The translations under genes and the position numbers were made by a program. DNA of 64,000 nt from assembly GCA_030068075.1 (NCBI GenBank), contig CM057832.1:73375502-73439501 (forward strand), written 5' to 3'. Source of the DNA: Paguma larvata. Its lineage: Eukaryota > Chordata > Mammalia > Carnivora > Viverridae. Shown piece after piece: positions 11,527-23,576 of the stretch. The notes under the pieces were generated by a model that was given only the letters and a program-made list of their open reading frames with translations, searched no databases and was not told where the DNA came from. The stretch's first letter is position 1. Every line of letters begins with the position of its first letter.

Positions 11527-12640
11527 AGAAGAGAACTGGTTCCTGTTCAGTTTCATCTGTGTGGTCGATGTTTGTTTTTCTGTTCTTCACAGCGGAGGCA
11601 GAACGTTGGGCCAAAGAGGTGGCGTGGTGGACTGCAGCTGGCACGTGCCATTATCACTCGCTTCTGCTGTTTATCTTTCAGTTCTTAGTTGTCCCATCCA
11701 TGAAAAATGGCCCCTAACGTTTTCTTGCTGTCGTACGAGGGCCAAAGCTTTTTGAGTACATTCTCTCAAAACATGTATGTATTCCTGCTTCTACTCATGT
11801 ATTACTATACTTCCATGTAAGGCACTTGGTGAAACATATTTTTAAAAAATCAGACTTCAAAAGGATGAGATAAATAGGGATTTGTGTGGTTTCTTCCCTT
11901 GCTCTGAGGTCTGCTGCCGCACTTTGGAAACCATTGACGGGTTTCTGCTGGGCGAATCCTCAGGCCTCTTCTACCTTGAAACTTAAGTGAATCTAAATAA
12001 TATAACACCAGCAATTCTCTCTGAAATTGTGCTCGATCTGGCGCAGTCCCTTTTGGAAACCAAATGCAGGTACATTCTGTAGTTGGCAGAGACCGGATGG
12101 CCCGCGGGAGCTGATCACGAGTCTTCTTTAAGGCCTGAGTCACAGCATTTGTAGACTCTGCTGCAAACCTGCGAATCTAAATATCAAGGGCGGGCTCAGA
12201 AATGTCCTAGTTCAGTCAGCAAGGCGGCAACGTCACCCAAGTGGAAACCATGGCCCGCTTTTCTTCTGAGAGGCAGGACGAAGCGGCTGTGTGATGACAT
12301 GGGAAGAATGTTGGAACGTATCTTTCCAGGTCATTAGATATTGCTCTCACTCATTTGTTCGGTGGTAGCTGCTTAGATTCTATTTTACGGCTATTCTGTA
12401 ATCTCTCCAACGATTCCTCGAATGTTATACGTTGAGATCACTTATCATTTGGTTTCTTTTTTCTCCATTACAAACACTGCTTCAGCAAACATTCCTTGGG
12501 GTTGTATTAAATAGCCATATTTAGCAATGGATTTTAAATAGTAATAAGGGATTAAAAATATCCATATTTATTAGTGATTTTGTTTCTGTGGAATAGATTC
12601 CTAGAAAAGGAATAAATAGTTGGGTCAAAAATTTGAACAT
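9715..12640. other. unique intronic sequence with simple repeats
   Basis: No gene or transposon recognised over nearly 3 kb apart from a GA-rich patch near 11065-11101 and the (CT)n at 11489. Open frames here follow the simple repeats. Confidence 0.5.
11489..11524. repeat. (TC)18 microsatellite
   Basis: Pure TC dinucleotide tract of about 36 bp. It creates Ser-Leu repeat open frames in the + strand that are not genes. Confidence 0.97.
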
Positions 12641-12642
12641 TC

Positions 12643-12866
12643 CGGGGGCACCTGGGTAGCTCAGTCATTTGGGTGTCCGACTCTTGATTTTAGCTCAGGT
12701 CATGATTTCTTGGTTCATGGAATCAAGCCCCAGGTCAGTACAGAGCCTGCTTTGGATTCTCTCTCTCTCCTTCTCTCTCTCAGTCTCTCCCTGCCGCTCC
12801 TCCACCCCCGCTCACTCTCTCTCTCTCTATATGTCTCAAAATAAATAAATAAACATTTAAAAAGAA
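12643..12866 (+). repeat. SINEC, sense, older subtype
   Basis: Head GGGGGCACCTGGGTAGCTCAG with the GACTCTTGATTTTAGCTCAG subtype insertion. Target duplication (A)TTTGAACATTC at 12631-12642 and 12868-12879. Confidence 0.93.
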
Positions 12867-13102
12867 AGTTTGAACATTCTTCTTTTTAATAGATACTATC
12901 AAATGATTCCCACATGGGTTGTAGTATTCCTTACTGCTGCCTACAGTCTTAACTGGCCAAGGATGTTAACACTCTTAATTTTTGCCAATCCGATAGTCAA
13001 AAAAAAAATCACATTTTCTTGTTGATCTGATTTCCATTTTCATGACTACTGGTGAGACTGATTTTCTTTTCATATGTTCTTCTTCTTCAGTTAATTGCCC
13101 TA

Positions 13103-13312
13103 TGGTGGTGCCCTGGTGGCTTATTCCATTAAGTGTCTGACTTTTGATTTCAGCTCGTGTCATGATCTCACAGTTTGTGAGTTTGAGCCCTGCACTGGGC
13201 TCTGTGCTGACAGCATGGAGCCTGCTTGAGATTCTCTCTTTTCCTCTCTCTCTCTGCCCCTCCCCTGCTCGTGCACGCTCTCTCTCTTAAAAACAAATAA
13301 ACATTTTTTTTT
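13103..13312 (+). repeat. SINEC, sense
   Basis: Diverged head (GGTGCCCTGGTGGCTTATTC), GACTTTTGATTTCAGCTC, then the CT-rich body and AAACAAATAAACA tail. Confidence 0.9.
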
Positions 13313-13479
13313 AAATTGTCCATTTATATCTTTTACTTATTATTCCATTGGTTTTCCTTTTTCTAAATCAATGTGTGGGAAGTCTTTGTATGGTTAGGAA
13401 TACTGCCTTTTTAATGGCAAGAATTTACAAATATTATGCAAATATCTCCTGCTCTATTATTTATCATTTATTATTCTTT

Positions 13480-13620
13480 TTTTAATACCAAATTGAACTA
13501 GCTGAATTATATGAGATATAATTGACGTAAAAGATTGTTAGTTTCAGGTCTACAACATAATGATTCAGTATTTGTGTATGTGTTTCTTGTGATGAGAACT
13601 TTCTGGATCTAGTTTCTTAG
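13480..13620. repeat. L1 3' UTR-like fragment
   Basis: GAGATATAATTGACGTAAAAG followed by TTTCAGGTCTACAACATAATGATTCAG is the common old L1 UTR pattern. Boundaries uncertain. Confidence 0.55.
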
Positions 13621-14279
13621 TCTTTTTGGGGGTTTTTTGGTGCCATTTTCCTACCAAAATTTCACTGTTTTTAAGGACACTAACTCATGATACATTCAAC
13701 ACTTTAGATTTAAATTTAAGTTGTATTAGCATTTTTACCTGAGGCTTATTACAAAACAGAGAAGGAAACGCACTCCAGCTAAGAGCTATGAGACCAAGAC
13801 AGAGTCCGACCTGTGTTATTACAACATTTTCAGAAAGCACATTTTCCTTTTTTTGAGGAAAAGATGGTACAGAGTATATCATTGCTCTTTAGTGCTTGAA
13901 ATGATGAAGCCACATTAAATAATGCATGCTTATTGCATTCTTAATGTGATTTATTGCTCCATAGATGCCCCAAACCAAAGGACAAAGTAGTATCTTATTG
14001 ATGCTGCCGGAGTTGAATATGTTAATAATATTTTAATAGTTTGTTTGTCAGCGAGAGTAGGATAAACATCCTCAAAGATATGCAGAGGGAAAGTTCATAT
14101 GAAGACAATAGTGGTTAGTGTCCATAAAAAAAAATGGTGTAAAACACTCAAGATCTTAATAAATGCAAAATAACTTTAAATCCTTAAATACAGAGTTGCA
14201 GGTTTAAAAATCAGGTATCTCTATAGGTGAATGTAAATTTCTACAACCTTTCTGGTAAGCATTAAAACACTTACTTTCG
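13620..14279. other. unique intronic sequence
   Basis: AT-rich, no repeat or exon recognised. Confidence 0.5.
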
Positions 14280-14508
14280 TGGGCGCCTGGGTGGCTCAGT
14301 CAGTTGAGCGTCCAACTTCGGCTCAGGTCAGGATCTCACGGTTTGTGGGTTCAAGCCCCGAGTCTGGCTCTGCGCTGACGGCTTGGAGCCTGTTTCAGAT
14401 TCTGTGTCTCCCTCTCTCTCTTTGCCCCTCCCTGGCTTGCGCGAGAGTGCACTCTCTCTCTCTTTCTCTCTTTCTCTCTTTCAAAAATAAATAAATAAAC
14501 ATTAAAAA
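14280..14508 (+). repeat. SINEC, sense
   Basis: Full-length, head GGGCGCCTGGGTGGCTCAG, tail AAAAATAAATAAATAAACA followed by a short (CA)n. An approximate ACACTTAC target duplication flanks it. Confidence 0.94.
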
Positions 14509-14724
14509 CCCACACACACACTTACATTCTTTGATGCAGAAATGTAAAATTCAGGAGTTTATCCTAAAGAAATAACTGGGATGAGCACAAAAATACCATC
14601 TTACAAATATTCCCCACATTCGTATTTATATTATAAAAAATTACAATAACTTAATTCTGCAACAGTAGGGGATCGACTAAATATATTGATCCTTATTAAG
14701 GAATAGTCTATCCAATAAATGCCA

Positions 14725-14850
14725 AAATTCACTCATTTGTTCAGTTTTTCCAGTAGTTTTTGATCGCTACTGTGTACAAAAGCAATAGGTTGGCAGCTGG
14801 AGTTACAAAAGCAAACAATGTTAGCTCTGGCCGTCATAACATTTATATTT
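14725..14850. repeat. ancient repeat fragment (same type as 1925)
   Basis: CACTCATTTGTTCAGTTTTTCC, then CTACTGTGTACAAAAGCAATAGG and GCAAACAATGTTAGC. Weakly similar to the 1925-2335 and 26620-26760 elements. Confidence 0.35.
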
Positions 14851-14909
14851 CAGAATTTTAGAAGACTAAAATGCTGTTAAAAATGCTGTTAAAAAAAAAG
14901 AGAGAGGTT

Positions 14910-15080
14910 AGGTGCCCCTAAAAGAGTGGCTCGGTGGGTTACGTGTCCGACTTCGGTTCATGTCAGGTCTCATGGGTTGTGAGTTCGAGCCCAGAGTTGA
15001 GCTCTGTGCTGACAGCTCGGCATCCTCTATCTCCCTCTCTGCCTTGCTCCTGCTCACTCTCTCTCTCTCAAAACTAACAT
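14910..15080 (+). repeat. SINEC, sense, internally rearranged head
   Basis: Head reads GGTGCCCCTAAAAGAGTGGCTCGG with an insertion before the A-box. Target duplication AAAAAAAGAGAGA(G)(G)TTA/TTAC at 14893 and 15082. Confidence 0.9.
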
Positions 15081-15266
15081 TTAAAAAAAGAGAGATTACA
15101 AAATATTATTTGTAATATAATCACAGTACTACAAAAAAGAACACAAAAAATATAAAAAAGGTTGGAAGGTGTTTACTAAATGTTCATAGTGATTACTTTG
15201 TGTCTTAAGGGATTATTTCTTTGTGTTTCTATATTTTCCAAATGTTTTATAAAGGGTGCATTTTAG

Positions 15267-15474
15267 GGGTGCCTGGGTGGCTCAGTCAGTTAAGCATCTG
15301 ACTTGAGCTCAGGTCATGATCTCGTGGTTCATGCGTTAGAGCCCCGCATTGGGCTCTGTGCTGACAGCTCAAGGCCTGGAGCCTGCTTTGGATTCTGGGT
15401 TTCCATCTCTCTCTGCCTCTCACCTGCTCACCTCTGTCTTTTTCTCTCTCAAAAATAAATAAGCATTAAAAAAA
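15267..15474 (+). repeat. SINEC, sense
   Basis: Head GGGGTGCCTGGGTGGCTCAG, full body, tail AAAAATAAATAAGCATTAAAA. Confidence 0.94.
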
Positions 15475-15600
15475 GAATATATTTTATATACTAATTAATA
15501 TTACTATGAGAGTATGAATTAACTGTAAATTTGACAGAATAAGCTAACCTTTGGTGACATGGGTGTAGTGTCTATACATGTGTAGCAAGGGTGTTCTTCT

Positions 15601-15657
15601 TTTCTTTTTTTTTTTTTTTTACACTTTAAAAAATATGTATTTTTTAAGTTTATTTAT

Positions 15658-15693
<36 letters not shown>

Positions 15694-15861
15694 CGTGCAT
15701 GGAGCAGGGGCAGAGAAAGAAGGAGAGACCGAGTCCCAAGTAGGCTCTGTGCTGTTGGTGCAGAGCCCGATGCAGGGCTTGGTCCCACGAACCATGAGAT
15801 CGTGACCTGAGCCGAAGTCAAGAGTTGGACTCTTAATCAACTGAGCTACTCAGGCACCCCA
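15601..15861 (-). repeat. SINEC, antisense, with (GA)n
   Basis: T-run and (GA)15 tract followed by a standard body and head complement CTACTCAGGCACCCC. GGGTGTTCTT flanks both sides (15589 on and 15863 on). Confidence 0.93.
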
Positions 15862-15990
15862 GGGGTGTTCTTTTGTATTTGATCTTTAAAGAAATCATTA
15901 ATCATTTTGTAAAAGAAGCCTGTCAAAACTCTCCCTCAAGTTCAGTTATCTGCTAGGTGGTTTTGAATTTTGGAATGACTCCAACCTGGA

Positions 15991-16365
15991 GATCTGTCTT
16001 TGTCTGCTTGGGCCGCCATAACAAAATATCACAGACTGGGTGGCTGAAACAACAGAAATTTATTTCTTACAGCTCTGGAGGTGGAAGTCCAAGATCAGGG
16101 TGCCAGGATGATTGAGGTCTTGTGAGAGTCGTCTTATCCTTGTCATCTCAAGAGAGAGAGAGAGAGACAGAGACAGAGAGGCACAGAGAGAGACCGAAAG
16201 TGAGAGGGAGAGATGGGAGAGAATGAGAGCTCTTAGCTTGAGGGCCCCATTCTCATGACTTCATCTAACCTAATTGTTTCCCAATAGCTCCATCCCTAAA
16301 TACCATCACATTGAGGGTTAAGGCTTGGAAATATGACCTTGGGGGTACATAATTCAGTCTACAGT
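15991..16365 (+). repeat. ancient repeat, 'GCCGCCATAACAAAATATC' type
   Basis: TTGGGCCGCCATAACAAAATATC, ACAGACTGGGTGGCTGAAAC, and TTATTTCTTACAGCTCTGGAGG form the well-known start. The 3' part has CCATCACATTGAGGGTTAAGG. A GA-rich simple stretch (16149-16215) lies inside. Confidence 0.7.
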
Positions 16366-18130
16366 GAGGTCTAAGCCCAGTAATGGGGCACAGAGAGAAG
16401 AAGGTCAGAGGAGGCAAAGGAAAGGCTCATGGACCTGATGGGTGCATGCTCATATAAGGCTAGGCAAAAATGACTACAGTTCTTGAGTCTGAAAAGGGGA
16501 AGGCTGAGTGATTCAGAGACCTGTAAAACCATGCAGGACAAACTTCTGGGACAGGACATCTATTTAAACTAGAAGGAAGTGGTACATAAATGGGAAATTG
16601 AAGACCTATCCCATCCAGTTGGTAGTAAATGTATGGACACATACATAAAAGTAAAATGGCCAGAAAATAATAATAATATGTAGACAATCTGTGTAGAGTA
16701 ATTGCTATAGGGGCTCTTCAGGAAAGGTAAGAACTTGTGTGCGTTTTGGGGGGGAATTATCCTTGACCTTTTATGGTTGAAGCTGTGGAAGAAAAATAAT
16801 GGTGCTGTCCCTAAAACTGTCTTTGGAGGACATTGTCAGAAAGAGAATCTCGAATGAAAATATGAAAAATGAAATGCCGTAAGTAAGTAACAATTCCGGC
16901 TCCCATTACTATTAGGACCCTGAAGAAGTATATGAACCATATATATGAGGTCGCTCCTTTTGAGAACACTCTGTTTCAAGGTGAGCAACAAACAGGTTGA
17001 GGAAGAATAGATTCAGTTGAGAACGTGTCCGAAGCTCCAGTTAAAAGAGCCCGACCCCAAGGGAACCGGGGACCCACTTGACTCACCCAAGAAAGAAGGG
17101 CCTCAGGCAAGGCTTGGGTTTAGCTTTTGGGTCCCCCACTGCCTATCTACAATGGCCTCTGCACTTGACAATATAGCAGGAGGTGTAAGTGCATAGGATC
17201 TGAGCTATTTCTAGATGAATTTGCTCAGACTGACTCTCAGCCCCTATTTCTCCCCAAGTGAGAGATATTAGGAGAGAGTCTTCTCCAGCTTAGCAAAGAG
17301 AAGCCTGAGGGAGAAAAAATGATTGGGGTCTGTTGGGAAAACAGTGAGGGGAGAGGTTAGAGGCAATATACACTTATCTGAATTGATTAGGTTTCAGTTT
17401 TATCAGTAAGTGAGACACATTACCTCAAAATAATTTGAGTCTTATCATTGAAAGCTTTTTTCCTCTTCCTAATTCCTTGGTTTATATTCATGTAGTACAT
17501 CACCAAGTAAATTAGGACATTTATGAGAAAATTTAATATAAAATGTCTGTGTCTCGAATTTGCAGATTCTGGTAAATGTTTTTGCTTTGACACATGACCT
17601 GAGGTACAGCTCTCAGAAGAAAGTAATTATAGCCATTAGGATGAAACTGGACGAGGTGACCAGTGGAACAGAGTATCCTATTTGGCGATATCATGGAGAA
17701 TTTTTTTAAAAAGGCACTGATGCTGATTCCAGAAATTTTATACACACCTATGTGTTCATACAATTGCCACCTTTGAGCTAAAAAGAATAAAGATCTACAG
17801 TTTTGATCATTGAGCAAGGTCCATAGCATACTAAGTGGATAAAGAGGAAGCATCTAATGAGTAGGAATAGAATGTACTTTACTTTCGTAAAGTACATGCG
17901 TTAATATATATGCATAAATTAAAATTGTGAATGATCGAGAACTACTGGACTTTTAACAGTAGCTATCTTTGTTTTTTTTAATTTTTGTTGTGTCTGCCTT
18001 TTTATGATTTCCTGTATTTTTTTTCCTTAACCAGAAAAAGAAGCAAAGATCGAGAATAAAATACAAAGGTTTCAATTAGCAGGAAAAATCTGTGATCTAG
18101 GGACATACACAGATTGATAAGCATTTCCTT
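16366..18130. other. unique intronic sequence
   Basis: No exon recognised. 16980-17300 has GC-richer text (AAAGAGCCCGACCCCAAGGG) that could be part of an old LTR, but I cannot place it. Confidence 0.4.
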
Positions 18131-18169
18131 CTGTTTGTTTGTTTGTTTGTTTGTTTGTTTGTTTGTTTA
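18131..18169. repeat. (GTTT)n microsatellite
   Basis: About nine GTTT units. On the minus strand this reads (AAAC)n and may be the tail of a retroposed sequence lying at 18170-18720. Confidence 0.95.
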
Positions 18170-18720
18170 GGACTGCTAGGCGATACCACATCCTTTATTC
18201 CCTCCCGGCATCCTGTCCCTTTGAGTCCCAAATTTTATCGGGTAATGATAAGATTAGGAGACATTCAGGAGGTGAGGAGTTCTAGACTTATCTGGAACCC
18301 AGGGCCAGGAGCAAGAGCATCTCATTTGTTTACCAAATGAACAAGGAATGCGACTTACCTATCTCTGGCAGAGCTGATCCGGGCCTTTGGAGGACTAGGT
18401 TACTCTGGCCATCCCCTTTGTCCTGGTTGCTCACTCGGCAATGGTCCCTTTTGTATCCCCTCCTGGCTTTCCTGATGATGGTGACTTATGTGGAGTTGGG
18501 GACCTTTGGGGCCATAAGCAGCGTGTCAGTCTTTCTTTCGCTCACCGTGAGACCTCTCACTTAGAATCATGGCCGCCACAGACGTGTGGAGTCTCCTAGG
18601 GAAGAACCGGGGCCCTTTTCTGAACCGCCTACAGCCACCCTCTAGGAAGGAAGACCCCTCATTGACCTGGAGTTAGAAGTGGGTAAGGAAACACCAGCTC
18701 AGCTGCCAACTCTTTTCTTT
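18170..18720 (-). pseudogene. candidate minus-strand retrocopy or transcript 3' end
   Basis: On the minus strand, GGGAATAAAGG (18194-18204) lies about 20-25 nt before the (AAAC)n tract, the layout of a polyadenylated retroposed transcript. The 550 bp behind it are GC-richer than the surroundings and match no repeat I know. No parent gene recognised, no clean target duplication found, and no long minus-strand frame. Could equally be chance AATAAA beside a microsatellite. Confidence 0.3.
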
Positions 18721-19084
18721 ACCTGGGTTTCTTTGGAGATCTCCCTTGATAAATCGAGAACTTCTTTTCCTTTTGCGTTTTCACTTGTTGGTTAAGGACG
18801 AGGGCCTCAGAAATGTGAGTGACTTCAGGGTGATAGGAAGGCTGCTCTTCCGACTTCTGTGGGTTTTGTCTACAATGTTTTCCAAACACAACGCATTTCA
18901 GTTAATTATTTTTGAAAACACTTTCATAGGATTTTTAAGAAAAGTGGGTTGGAGAGGATGGGTATGAGAAATCCTAACTGTAGCGCAAGGCTTGCTGACT
19001 AAATGTTAGTAATGGGACTTTAGATGTGTCCCGTCCTAGGTGGGAGCAACTTTGTTTCTCAGCGGATACGGCTCTTAGAAAGCT

Positions 19085-19325
19085 AATGGAGGAGAGGAGA
19101 CTCTTAAATACAGAGAACACACTGAGGGTTGATGGCGGGGGTGGTGGGGGAGAGGGGAAAATGGGTGATGGGCATTGAGGAGGGTGCTTGTTGGGATGAG
19201 CACTGGGTATTGTATGTAAGTGATGAATCACGGGAATCTACCCCCAAAACTAAGAGCACACTTTACACACTGTTATGTTAGCTAATTTGACAATAAATTA
19301 TATTAAAAAACAAACAAACAAACAA
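19085..19325 (+). repeat. carnivore L1 3' end, sense, 5'-truncated
   Basis: Starts GAGACTCTTAAATACAGAGAAC and includes GGGTGATGGGCATTGAGGAGG, GGGATGAGCACTGGGTATTG and GTGATGAATCACGGGAATC, the familiar carnivoran L1 3' UTR. Ends with an A/CAAA tail. Confidence 0.88.
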
Positions 19326-19889
19326 CTGATGGGGGGACTAGGTTTCCATCAAGACCCTGGAAGCCCTCTTTGTGATCGATTCTGTTTTCTGTGGGTGTGC
19401 TGGAAAGTGCTTTTGCCTGACAAGTGCAATTCCCTTTAATGTCCAGTTGAGTCTGAATGCTTAGGCATTTTGCTGGCTTTGAAAAAGAGATAAGTAACCT
19501 TCATTAAGAAGGCTCATTTTAGTGTTGTATAGGATTACACTTTGAAAGCATATTGAAATTACCATCTCTAATACTGGCATGTTCGATATATTTTCTTTTA
19601 TACATTGATTAAAGAAAAGTTCTGCCCATCTATTTGGAAACGTAGATGACAAAGCTGTATATTTCTGTGCATAATCAGGATTCCATTCTGTGTTGGGCTT
19701 GTGCCTCATTGGGTGTAGGCATTAGCCATGAATCTTCTGTCTTCTGAGATTCCTTAATGCCTGGTGAGCTGGTGTCAATACTAGGGAATGGGTGTTTACT
19801 TGCCAGATCTATTCACACCCGGCTAGGAGTTTGCAAAGTCACATTTAGAAAATGTATACACTAGGCAGTCAATATTTGTTGAACATGTT

Positions 19890-20150
19890 GGACATCCTCT
19901 CACTTCAGGGCCTTTGCCCTTGCTGTTTCCCTGGCCTGAGATATCCTTAGGTCCCGCTTCTTGACTTCAGGTCTTTCTCAAATGTCACCTTTTCAAACGA
20001 GCCTCATCTCAGCGTACCCAGCCCCTCAACCTATTATCTAATGATTTGGTTCATCTTATCTCTTTGCACTAAAATGCAAGTGCCGTGCGAGCTGGGATTG
20101 TTGTCTGTTTGGTTTACTGCTGTATCACACAAATAGATTTTTATTACTTG
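19890..20150 (+). repeat. L2 3' end, sense
   Basis: CTTCAGGGCCTTTGCCCTTGC, GTCTTTCTCAAATGTCACCTT and the later TGGGATTGTTGTCTG form the standard order of L2 3' end segments. Confidence 0.75.
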
Positions 20151-23050
20151 AATAACAATAATTAATTGATAAAATCATCACTTTTATTTGGGCATAATTT
20201 GGTTGTAAATAATTCGGATGCTAATTTGAACTGCATCAAGGGACGTAGGTATTAAGATTGGACATCTGTGAGTCTATGAATATGTGGAGATGTGAAATAG
20301 GAAAGGGTCCACAGACCCGCTATGAGAGGTACCTGTACAGAGAGTATCATTGTGATCAAATCGATTCCACGAACCTGGTCCACCGCTGCCCCTGTAGACG
20401 GGGCCTTTGCCACAGAGTAGACCAGGCCTCATAAGGACCCCTGTTACCATCCTTGGACACCTGAAATCAATCCCCAGTCTTTTCTGCTAGGATTTGACCC
20501 CTATGCTTGCTCTGTTCACACTGCCAAGGTCATTTGTACTATGAAGCTTGAAGGTGGGAGCCTGTTTTCTCTGGTTCTTGGCCCCCAATTTGAGCAGCCA
20601 AATCCTACATGTTTCTTGAGCTCACCTACTGATTGAGTTTACACAACTAATTTTATGTTTTATTCCTCTAAGCAGGCAGAAGTCTTTCTGAACATGGTTG
20701 CTCTGATATCTAACTTTTGCTACACCTTAATTACATCCTAGTGGTTTTTGATAAGATTCATGTACTTGGGAACATCTGAGATTTTTTTGAGGTTGAGCCT
20801 ATCACGCCTAAGTTTCATTGGCAGCCACCAAAGTTACCTCTGGTTGTGATGTCACTTTTGCCTGGTCCAACATTTTCAGCCAACTTGAAATTTCTGGTCA
20901 TCTTTTTGGACTATGGTATAATCCCTAGAAGGTCTCTTTAAAATGAAAGAATGGAATCTCTTGTGGAGAAGCAGATTGGTCCTGATAGCGTGGGCACCAG
21001 GTTGGCACATTTTGATGGAGGTGGGTGGTGGTGGGGAAGATAGTGTTGGAAGCTGGGACCTGGGGCATTGACTGCCAAAAGCAGACGTGAGCAAATGGCA
21101 CTCAGAGAGGCCATGAGTATGAAGGAGGTTAATGAGTGAGAAGAAGAGAGGTCAGAAGAGAAATAGGAGAGCATGAAAAGAGAGATATGTGGCATCAAAA
21201 AGAACCCTCAAGATTTTGTCCTGGGACCTTCTATAGTGTGACCTGTAAGAAGATATGTACTTTCCCCCCCTTTAAACGGACAAGAATGAATAAATCATAA
21301 TCTTCAAAGATTCCTGAGTTGTGAGAATTGGTCCAATATGCTTGGGTTCTCAATCTTATTTAGTTTCTTTTCTTTTCTTTTCTTTTCTTTTCCTTTTTTT
21401 TTTAAGTAGCAATTGGCTTCATCTTGGAAATAAATTGACACACAGGCCTTCTTATTTCCCCCGTGTCTTTCATGCAAGTTGAGTGTTAACCAAAGAGCTG
21501 TGCCTAGGAATTACCGAACCTAGACAAGAAAGCAGATAGGTCAGCTTCGGGGTAGTTTGGTTTGGTGCTATAAATGTCTGAAGCCTTGCTATATTTAGAA
21601 TGCATGTTCACACATTTTGTAGATGAAGTCATTATGGCATTGTGGGGTGGTTGGTGCAGGGCAGAGGAGAGGGCTCCCTGTACTGGACCATGGGGTTTGG
21701 GAATGATCCTGGCTCCATCATGGACTCCACTGACCTATAAAAAGTATTGCTAATCTTCTTACTGTCTGCCTTACAAGATCTGAGAGGAGAAATGAGGTAA
21801 TGTCTACTTAGACCTTCGAGCTTCTCGGAAGCACAGCTTTCCACAGTAATACAATTTTCTAATGCATTTGTTTGTGTTGTAATGGAGTATAATTCCATTT
21901 ACCTAAATTTCTTTAGGTACTTCTAGAATATCAACAGTCTTGCACAGGAGAAGCAGTCCAGCTTTTCGATGAGAACTGGGTCTAGACTAGAACTCCCAAG
22001 GGTCCAAGTGAGCCAGCTTGTAATTCATGAAGTTAGGGGAAGGAATGGGAGACGATGGAAGGGGGGTCAAAGTTGGTGGTGATGGGGGGGGTTGTAATTA
22101 TATTCAGAGAGTTTATATTGTACTTTCAAGTCATGTTGTTTTCACTAAAGATCATTATCTCAATATATTTGAAAAAATACACGTTTGTTTTAATTCAGCA
22201 GTGTTACATATTAGATGACCTATCATCAGTATTGATATTGCTATTATCCTCTGTATGGATAGACTCTTTAACTTCCTTCAAGATTTTTATTTTACTACGT
22301 TTCTTGGGCTACAATCTGGTTGTTTCAAAACTTGTTTCTGACCCTGACATCAGTAGTTCCATACCACCAATTACAATTTCATAGATTCATTTGTAAAGCA
22401 CCTAGTAGGTTACTAAACAATGCTTTCTCTTTGAGTAAGTCTCTTTTTGGGAATAGTCATAAACAGTGTAATTTTTTATATAGCCACTTTGAGCAGTATT
22501 GCGATTGAGTTGGCTTTCTAGTCAGTCCTAAAACGAGAAGTTAAAACAAAGGGTGAAAAGTGGGGGGAGCATACATATGTGTCATCTCTGGCATACTATA
22601 AAGATGTCTATTTTGATTACAGTTATCATTATTGAACGATTTTGTTGTAGAATTTTCTAGAAGCAATCACTTCTTGGGCATTTCCAACCCAGTATTTCAC
22701 AAAGAGGTCAGCCTTCTATAAAGGAATTTTAAGAAACTATTATGTTCAACCAGGAAAGAAAACAATATGCCTTCTCTTCCAGAGAGGTGACTATATACAC
22801 TTTTTAATAGCAACTGATTTGTATTGTTAAAGCAATAATACTAATCCTATCCCTTTCCGGGGGGGGGAGGGAGTGTCATACTTTGATTTGCTAAATTATG
22901 GAATATAATGTAGAGAGAACACATCTTCACACCCCAAATGTGGCATGAGAAAATAAATTACTCCCAAATTGCGATTGAGTGCCAAGGACATATGAAAAAA
23001 GTCACCGTCTCTTGAATTAAGAACATCTTATATAAGGAAATGACGTACAA
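20151..23050. other. unique intronic sequence
   Basis: No exon or named repeat recognised. Contains a (TTTTC)n tract at 21363-21393, a G-run near 22085 and a G-run at 22858-22868. A 109-codon frame at 22055-22384 (+) is hydrophobic but AT-driven. Confidence 0.45.
21363..21393. repeat. (TTTTC)n simple repeat
   Basis: Six pentanucleotide units followed by a T run. Confidence 0.95.
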
Positions 23051-23052
23051 CA

Positions 23053-23502
23053 CAGCACTCCTCCGTTATCCTTGGTTTTGTTTCCCATGATTTCTGTTAC
23101 CTGCAGTCAGCTGCAGTCCAGAAGCAGATGATCTGCTGACACATTGTCAGAAGGTCGGTAGTTGCCTAACGCTACATCACATGCCTACATCATTCACCTC
23201 CTTCACCTCATTACATAGGCATTTTATCATCTCATGTCATCACAAGAAGGGTGAGTACAGTACATGAAGATATTTTGAGAAAAAGACCACATTCACATAA
23301 CTTTTATTACAGTATGTTGCTATACTTTTCTATTTTATTATTGTTGTTAATCTCTTACTATGCCTAACATATAAATTTTATTCCTAGGTATGTATGTATA
23401 GGAAAAAACAGAGTATATACAGGGTTCAGTATTATTAGCAGTTTTGGGCATCCACTCGGGGCTCTTGGAACCTATCCTTTGCAGATAAAGGGGGGCCACT
23501 AC
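23053..23502. repeat. Tigger-like (Tc1/mariner superfamily) DNA-transposon relic
   Basis: The left end CTCCTCCGTTATCCTTGGTTTTG pairs with the right end, whose complement reads GGCCCCCCTTTATCTGC, as diverged terminal inverted repeats. The interior (CAGGGTTCAGTATTATTAGC, GGCATCCACTCGGGGCTCTTG) fits the Tigger type. About 450 bp, so non-autonomous. Confidence 0.65.
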
Positions 23503-23576
23503 TCTGGAACTTCCCTTTGGACTAAAATCTTTTACTTAAAAGTTATGACTCAGATACAATTCATATCAAGTTAGAC

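Noticed and set aside
11468..11755. Ser/Leu-repeat protein frames
   Set aside because: Produced by the (TC)18 microsatellite.
15661..15691. Regular GA repeats as a CRISPR-like array
   Set aside because: Simple (GA)n tract inside a SINE; no spacers.
18568..18675. Short + strand frame MAATDVWSLLGK... with good start context
   Set aside because: 36 codons to a stop, no homologue recognised, and the only tail evidence nearby points to the minus strand.
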